Below are positions 57,804 through 64,000 of a stretch of DNA of 64,000 bases, one piece after another. Below the pieces are notes generated by a model. The model was not told where the DNA came from, made no database searches, and was given only the letters and a program-made list of their open reading frames with translations. How positions within the stretch are numbered: position 1 is the stretch's first letter; every line of letters starts with the position of its first letter. Source of the DNA: Caenorhabditis remanei (Eukaryota; Nematoda; Chromadorea; Rhabditida; Rhabditidae); NCBI RefSeq assembly GCF_010183535.1, contig NC_071331.1, forward strand, positions 17,422,001-17,486,000. The letters are read 5' to 3'. A program made the translations under genes and the position numbers.

Positions 57804-59942
57804 ATGTCGAATGAATTGCCGAGGAAAAAGAGTTTTGTGACACGGATTACCGGACAAAAATGGACGAGATTTCATGTTCGAGTGTTTATTCATACATTTA
57901 TCATGTGAGTTTTTATGTTTTGTTTTGTATTTTGGGGGGAGAAATATCTGATGTTGCCAGAGACAATCTTCTGATTTTCATTTTTTTAGGCGAAGGGTTC
58001 ACAATTTGAACTATGACAAAGTTCTAACAGATTTTGGTTTTGAAAATTCGAAAATTTATAAGAATCTTAACAAAACATATAATTTTCCAGCTACGTCCTG
58101 TTCCATGCCGCTCGTAAAACTCTTTCCACTGTCAAACCATCTCTTATCAATGTTTGGACCAGCAACATTTCCACCCCAGATGGCCCACTTTTCGAATCGA
58201 AACAAGCCGCTACAGAGTTCCTCGGAGCACTGGATACCGGGTTTATGATCACTTATGCCATTGTAGGTTATCCCAATTCCTTTCTTTTATTCCTTTGATT
58301 TATAGGGACTTTACATCTGTGGATACCTCGGAGACCACTACAATCCCCGTCGAATCCTGGCTCTTGGAATGGCTCTTTCAGCCACTTCCGTCTTCACATT
58401 TGGATTTGTGACAGAGACATTACACTTCTATTCTGCACCTCTTTATGCAATTCTCTGGATTTCCAATGGATTCTTCCAATCTGTTGGATGGCCTTTAGTC
58501 GTCTGTATAATGGGAAGTTGGTTTGGAAAAACAGCAAGAGGAACAGTGATTGGAGCATGGTCAACAAATGCAAGTTTTGGAAATATTCTAGCTTCATTAG
58601 TTGCAAGTTCTACTGTGGATATCGGATATCAATGGCCTTTTCTAATAATTTGTTCTGCTCTATTTGCCTACAGTATTCTCATTTTCTTCCACTTACCATC
58701 TGCCCCATGGGAAGTTGAGAAAGAGATGAGAGAAGATGAAGAGAAAGAAGGAAGTGGAATTGAGAAGAAGATAGAATCAAGAGAAGAATCCGAGAGACCT
58801 CCTCCATTGGGTTTCTTCAGAGCATGGTTGCTACCAGGTGTTATTGCTGTGAGTTTCAGAGTTCAGAAGCTTTCGGTCATCTATTTTTTTCCAGTTCGCT
58901 ATCTCATATCTTTGTCTGAAACTTGTCAACGACGGTTTCTTCTTCTGGCTTCCATTTTATCTACACAAGTGATTAGCTTTCACTTTTCTCAATATAAATT
59001 CTAATTTTCAGCGGTCTTAACTGGCCAGAGTCCACAGCAGATGGGTTAGCAGTTTGGTATGATGTTGGAGGTATTGTCTCTTCGATTATTGCAGGAGCGC
59101 TTTCGGTGAGTTTTTTTTGTTGATATTTCACGCGATAAATATGTTTGAATTGATAACTTCAGGATCGGATGAAGTCAAGAACTATCATCGTTTTTGTCAT
59201 GCTTCTTTTCTCTACAGTAACCCTGCTGGCTTATGCTCGTAAGTTGACTTCAAAACTATAACTTCCATTTCCAAAAATCTTTCCAGACTCTCCTGTATCC
59301 TATTTCTGGAATGCTTTCATCCTCCTCATTGTTGGATTCTTTATCGGTGGTCCATTGAACATGATCGCCGGTTGTATCACTTCGGACCTTGGCAAATCTG
59401 AAGTACTTCGTGGAAATGCGGAGGCATTGTCTACAGTAACCGGTATAATTGATGGAACTGGAAGTGTTGGATCAGCAATTGGGCAGTGGTTGATTCCATT
59501 AGTAAGGAATTGGTTTGGATGGGATGCCATTTTCTACGGGTTTATTATTATGGTGAGTATCTGCTCTTCTTTGAAATACGGCTGATATTTTGACTAGGAG
59601 GGTGAGTCACAGAATAAAATCTAGATCATTAGTTAGATTTGATCTACATTTCCTACAAAAATTGTAATTTTCTGAGACCATGACTCCATAATTCAGCCTA
59701 TTTACTTCAACTGAAAACGAAAAAAAACTCTAAAATGAAATTCAATTCTAATTTTTCCCAGGTTGTATTATCTGCTCTCTGCATTTCACCAGTTCTTTGG
59801 AGAGAGCGGAAAGAAAACAAACAACAAAAGGTGAGGCTCAATATTGATTGAAAACTCCAGACTCCCCAAATGTCAATATGCTTTTCAGGTCTCTCAAAAA
59901 AGTGATGATGAACAACACAAAATGGAATTGAATAATTGTTAA
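57804..59942 (+). CDS. SLC37-like sugar-phosphate transporter, paralogue B
   Basis: Nine exons: 57804-57904, 58091-58262, 58306-58848, 58895-58968, 59012-59105, 59163-59238, 59287-59552, 59762-59830 and 59889-59942, giving 482 residues. It has the same SLC37 marks as paralogue A: RITGQKW near the start, HAARKTLSTVKPSL, GALDTGFMITYAI, NGFFQSVGWPLVVCIMGSWF and GIIDGTGSVGSAIGQW. Exon boundaries before the SPVSYFWNAF and VVLSALC segments are shared with A, but the middle is split by two extra introns. The central loop is Glu/Lys-rich (EDEEKEGSGIEKK). The tail is short and ends MELNNC. It ends 276 bases before paralogue C. Transport substrate is inferred from the family only. Confidence 0.9.
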
Positions 59943-60218
59943 TTTCTTGTTTAAAAAAAAATTCATTTGTTTCAGTCAGTTTCAGTCCTTTTTTCAAAAG
60001 ATGAAGCGTAATTCTACTTCCTTCTTCTTCTCTATTTTTTCTCTTTTTCCGCAGCGTATTTGACGACAAACCCTCGCTCATTCTGCGTCTCTTCAGAAGA
60101 CGATTTCTATCACATTGTAGTTGTATTAAAAGTGGATTCGACTATCCAACTGACACACTTTTTCATTCTCACTTCATTTCATTTCTGGTATTTTATGTGT
60201 ACTTTTGAATTCAGGTGT

Positions 60219-62103
60219 ATGCCTCCTCGAATACGACTCAAAAATGGAGGAACAGGAAACGAAGATTTCTTGACAAGAATAACGGGTCAACAATGGACAA
60301 AAAACCATTATTTTGTATTCTTCCACACGTTCTTCAGGTATCGGATTTCAGTTTTAGCTGGCCTAGAAAACGCATATCCTCTTCCAGCTTCGCTCTAATC
60401 CATGCTACACGAAAAACCCTCGCCACAGTTAAACCATCTATCATTCTCACATGGACTAACAACTCAACGGGATCCCCTTTCATGGAGTCAGAAGAACATG
60501 CTACCAGGTTTCTCGGACTTTTGGATACTAGTTTTATGATAACTTATGCAATGGTGGACCTTCAGTTCTCTAGTTTCGTCCTTCCAATTCTGATATTTTA
60601 CAGGGTTTATTCATAAGTGGAACACTCGGAGATCACTACAACCCGAGGAAAATGTTGAGCGTCGGAATGGCAATGTCCGCATTTTCCGTGTTTTGTTTTG
60701 GATTTCTCACTGAAACGTATCATATATACTCTGCTCCATTGTACATATTTCTATGGATTATGAATGGATTCTCTCAATCCGTCGGATGGCCAATTGAAGT
60801 GGCGATAATGGGAAATTGGTTTGGAAAGAATGCACGTGGAACAGTGATGGGAGTATGGTCAGCATGTGGAAGCACTGGTAATATCATTGGAACTCTGATA
60901 GCTAGTCATGTTTTAACTTTTGGATATCAGGTGAGACATCTGGATAAACAGAAAGACAACTGGAAATCCATCTTACAGTACCCCTTCCTCATCATCTGCT
61001 CACTTCTCTTCGGCTACAGTATAGTGGTTTACTGGCAATTGCCATCTGCTCCTTGGGATTTGGGTGAGTGTCCAACTCCAAACTTTTATAGTGAAATCCT
61101 GATTTTAGATCCAGAATCCCATCATGAATCTGATGCGAAAGAGAAAATAGAACTCAATCGACCTCCGGCACTTGGATTTTTCAAAACTTGGCTCATCCCT
61201 GGTGTCATTTCTGTCAGTTTGATTTATATTTTGAACAATCAAACACCTTCTTTTTTCAGTTCTCCCTTGCATTCGCTTGTCTGAAATTCGTGAACGATGG
61301 CTTTTTCTTCTGGCTTCCATATTATTTACACGAGTATTCACTACTAAGAATAGTCCCATCAAACTAATTTTCTATTTTTCAGTGGACTCAACTGGCCAGA
61401 AACATTCGCAGATGCATTATCCACGTGGTACGATGTTGGTGGAATAATTGCATCTATTGTAGCAGGAGCAGCTTCCGATAAGATGAAGTCCCGAACTTCT
61501 TTGATTTTCTATATGTTGGTGGCATCTTTTGTGTCACTTTATGTCTATTCACGTAAGTATCGATTCTCCAGAAGGTTTCAGAAATTCTGAAGTTCTAGAA
61601 TCTCCTGCTTCCTACACATGGAATGCATTCCTTCTTCTGATCACTGGATTCTTTGTTGGAGGTCCACTCAATATGATTTCCAGCTCAGTTGTGGCTGATT
61701 TAGGGAAGAGTGATAAACTGAAAGGAAATGCAGAAGCACTTGCAACAGTTACTGGAATTATTGATGGAACTGGAAGTTGTGGATCTGCAATCGGACAGTT
61801 CATGATTCCGAATATTCAACATTGGTATGGATGGAATTCGGTATTTTATGGATTCATGGCTATGGTGAGTATGATGATCACTTCACTGTGACATTTTACT
61901 GATTTCAGATGGCTTGTACTTCAATTTGCATTGCTCCTGTTCTGATGAAGGAACGACGAAAACAGAAGAAATTGAAACAACGGGAAGAAAAAGCGTTGTT
62001 GAATTCAGATACGGAAAGCAGTGAATCCGAGGACGGTGACGTATTTTTAGGTGGAAAAACGACTAGAAGGAAACACCACGGGACGAATTCTACATTTATT
62101 TAG
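60219..62103 (+). CDS. SLC37-like sugar-phosphate transporter, paralogue C
   Basis: Nine exons: 60219-60337, 60388-60553, 60604-60930, 60979-61063, 61109-61212, 61260-61333, 61383-61552, 61599-61864 and 61909-62103, giving 501 residues. Family marks: HATRKTLATVKPSI, GLLDTSFMITYAM, NGFSQSVGWPIEVAIMGNWF, STGNIIGTLIASH and GIIDGTGSCGSAIGQF. A TTCAG acceptor lies four bases before the ATG; with only 276 bases to the end of paralogue B, both might share a transcript. Intron 5 uses an unusual GTCAGT donor. The long basic/acidic tail (ERRKQKKLKQREEK, then DTESSESEDGD) differs from A and B and may hold sorting or phosphorylation sites. Confidence 0.9.
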
Positions 62104-62766
62104 TTTATTTGTGAACGGGTATTAATAATCATATTGACTTGAATAACATAATCTTGGCTTGAATAAACATTTCTTCGAACAATGCTTCTTATAAACTGCG
62201 AAAAATTGTTCCAACTACTATTTTCACTATGACTTGGAGAAGTTTATTTCTGCTCAATTAAAAAAACAGTTTTTTTTCCTTTTTTTAATGAATTCATGCT
62301 TTTGCCACGGGCAGCTACGGTACGTAATTGTCTGCAGACATAGAATCTTACGACACATTGCGGACGCTGGGTCGACGCATGTCGTTTAAAAAAGAACTAT
62401 CACTCGTGCCCGCGGCCGTCCAGACTCTGTGTTTTGTCGCCAATCGATAATTTCAGCTTCTTCAAATGAGCGAGGTTTTCTGAAAAGTGTTTCAGGTTAC
62501 CGATTTTCAAATGAAACGCTTATCAGATTCGAGAAACGCAGAGTTTCAGGCTGTGACACGCGTGCATACAACACAATAAAGAAGACAATATTTCTCAATA
62601 GTTTTTCAAACTTCTAATAATTTTTCTATTTCCAGAAATGTGGTTTCCGAGCAGCTATCAATTTGCATTGCACCACATCAATATAATGATTGTTCTTCTC
62701 TGAATTGCTCTTTTCTTTTTAACGAGTTCCTTTGTTTTATCAAAAATTATTTTCAGAAATTCAGAA
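62104..62766. other. Intergenic, nothing recognised
   Basis: 3' flank of paralogue C and promoter of the last gene. CpG-containing patches near 62320-62420 stand out from the AT-rich background, but no RNA gene fold was recognised. Confidence 0.45.
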
Positions 62767-64000
62767 ATGGATAAAAATAAACCGTTTGTGATACCGAAGA
62801 AACGGAAAGTGGAGGTAGCACAGGAAGAAGTTGCTGAAGATACCTCTCCATCTCCTTCTCCCGATGTACCAGGTTTGTAATAGAGAGTCATTAATCAAAA
62901 GCGTCTCTGTTACGATTTATTGGGTTTCTTCGGTCTGATTACGTTTTTCAACCTATGTTGATTACTTCACGTTGTTTTCAAACTTTGGATACTATTCGAC
63001 CTTTGGGTGTTGCAACGATGTCTATGCTGGAAACAATTTGTGACATGATAAAAAATAAAAAACAAAATTCTTACAATACGGCTATCTGTTTTTTTTTCTT
63101 TCCCTGCTTATGGTCTCCCAGTCTCCAAAAAAGAACTACAAGGAAATGCTTGATATCCTCTCACAAAACGAAAATGTTGAGAAATTTTTAAATTTAAGTT
63201 CATTAGAAATGTGTAAAGCTTCAGGAGCGTGTTTTAAACTATCTTTCGTTTGATAATGTTGAGAAATAAATAAAAAATTCTAATCCCGACTTAGAATTTC
63301 ACGCTGAAAAATAAAGTAATGAAGTTGTAGACCCGCAAATTTCTCAAAAATTTCCTTGCAGTTCTTTTTCGGAGACTGGGAGACCGTGCTGTTATAATAT
63401 AATTTACGATTTTTGTAAAACTTGATTTTTAAGGCATTCCCCTCCAACTTTTGAGCTTTCATAAACGTGCTATACATTAAGATAACGTCGCGATTGTGAG
63501 AAGTGTGCGGTTACAAAGTTAATTAATTTCTGTTCTATTAATAATGATAGATGTTTTCAAAAAGTTAGAAATTATTCTTTAACAAGATAGTTCTGCACAT
63601 AAAGCAGCATTCATTATAGATCTCGATTCGTTTACTGCGATCATTTATGATTAAATCTGTAATACAGTATGTTACGTTATCTCGAAACAAATTACAACCT
63701 GATTCATTGATTTTGTCATAAATAAAACGTATTTCGAATGGTCCACCTATTCGACACTGCTCGTTTTCGCGCATTCGCCGTAGTTCGTGAAATGCGGACC
63801 GGGTTACTGTAGGTTTTCATTTCATAAATTGCATCATCGTCTGCCCGACTGTTAGTTATTTGTTCATCATATTTTGCAGAAGGATACGAAATCAACGATG
63901 CAACTCCAGATGAAACGCAACAACTTCTCAATGATATTGCCAAGAAGAACACAAACAAGTCTGGTTGGTCGGAAGAATGCTGGAAATTCATGAAAGCTTC
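62767..64000 (+). CDS. Unknown nuclear-type protein, 5' part (runs off window)
   Basis: Exons 62767-62872 and 63880 to the window end, phase 1, give 75 residues so far. The N-terminus has IPKKRKVEV, which fits the classical monopartite nuclear import signal, followed by an acidic and Ser/Pro-rich linker (EDTSPSPSPD). The second exon (EGYEINDATPDETQQLLND, then SGWSEECWKFMKA) looks like the start of a helical domain with conserved-looking tryptophans. An acceptor two bases before the ATG region (TTCAGAA) supports the start. I do not recognise the family. The intron of about 1 kb contains an inverted repeat. Confidence 0.65.
63111..63386. repeat. Inverted repeat in the last gene's intron
   Basis: GGTCTCCCAGTCTCCAAAAA at 63112 faces GGAGACTGGGAGACC near 63371-63386, with the inner AAGAACTACAAGGAAAT pairing with ATTTCCTTGCAGTTCTT. 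The arms are about 35 bases and the spacer about 200. Probably a foldback element. Confidence 0.6.

Noticed and set aside
1..64000. tRNA, rRNA and CRISPR features
   Set aside because: No cloverleaf with a matching GGTTC-A/G-A box pair, no rRNA core sequence and no regularly spaced repeats were seen; a covariance search would be needed to exclude small RNA genes.

Overview
This window is nuclear DNA from a Caenorhabditis-type nematode. It is AT-rich, introns are short with TTTCAG-type acceptors, and many genes have an acceptor just upstream of the ATG, as in trans-splicing. The gene content (a BtpA-family protein, nischarin, RBM22, histidyl-tRNA synthetase and clustered SLC37 transporters) resembles what I recall of the F13E9 and T11G6 clones of C. 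elegans chromosome IV. The species cannot be fixed from the sequence alone. All gene models were built by hand from reading frame, splice phase and recognisable family motifs.

Layout. 1-21.5 kb: a neuropeptide-type GPCR cut by the window edge (minus), a secreted Pro-rich protein (minus), a BtpA-family protein, a PDZRN3/4-like C-terminal protein lacking RING and PDZ domains (minus), a second secreted Pro/Ser-rich protein with His clusters, a two-PDZ protein, a Gly-rich secreted peptide and a small unknown protein. 21.5-28.7 kb: two tandem F-box/FBA_2-type genes in a repeat mosaic with LINE remnants. 28.8-33.3 kb: a PH-domain adaptor-like protein and a secreted peptide precursor with dibasic sites. 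33.9-47 kb: a head-to-tail minus-strand row, hars-1 then rbm-22 then nischarin. A TMEM121-family gene sits on the opposite strand inside a 5.8 kb nischarin intron. 47.9-62.1 kb: three SLC37-like transporters. 62.8 kb to the end: the 5' part of an unknown nuclear-type protein.

How the genes relate. hars-1 appears to make cytosolic and mitochondrial enzymes from alternative first exons. hars-1, rbm-22 and nischarin are close enough, each with an acceptor before its ATG, to form an operon, but this is inferred. The three SLC37 paralogues probably arose by local duplication. The first is separated from the other two by a rearranged block.

The best structural find is at 49.6-57.7 kb. A unit of about 1.3 kb (last exon of the first SLC37 gene, its 3' flank, a palindromic repeat and a 240-bp repeat) is tandemly duplicated. 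The palindrome of the first copy is then interrupted by about 5.5 kb. That insert carries a 5'-truncated LINE, a coiled-coil/RING gene with no visible start and an in-frame stop, an apparently intact PP1-like phosphatase and a minisatellite. I did not find a clearly novel biological system. The candidates worth checking are the peptide precursor, the stop-containing RING gene, the domain-stripped PDZRN protein and the conserved hairpins upstream of the F-box pair.
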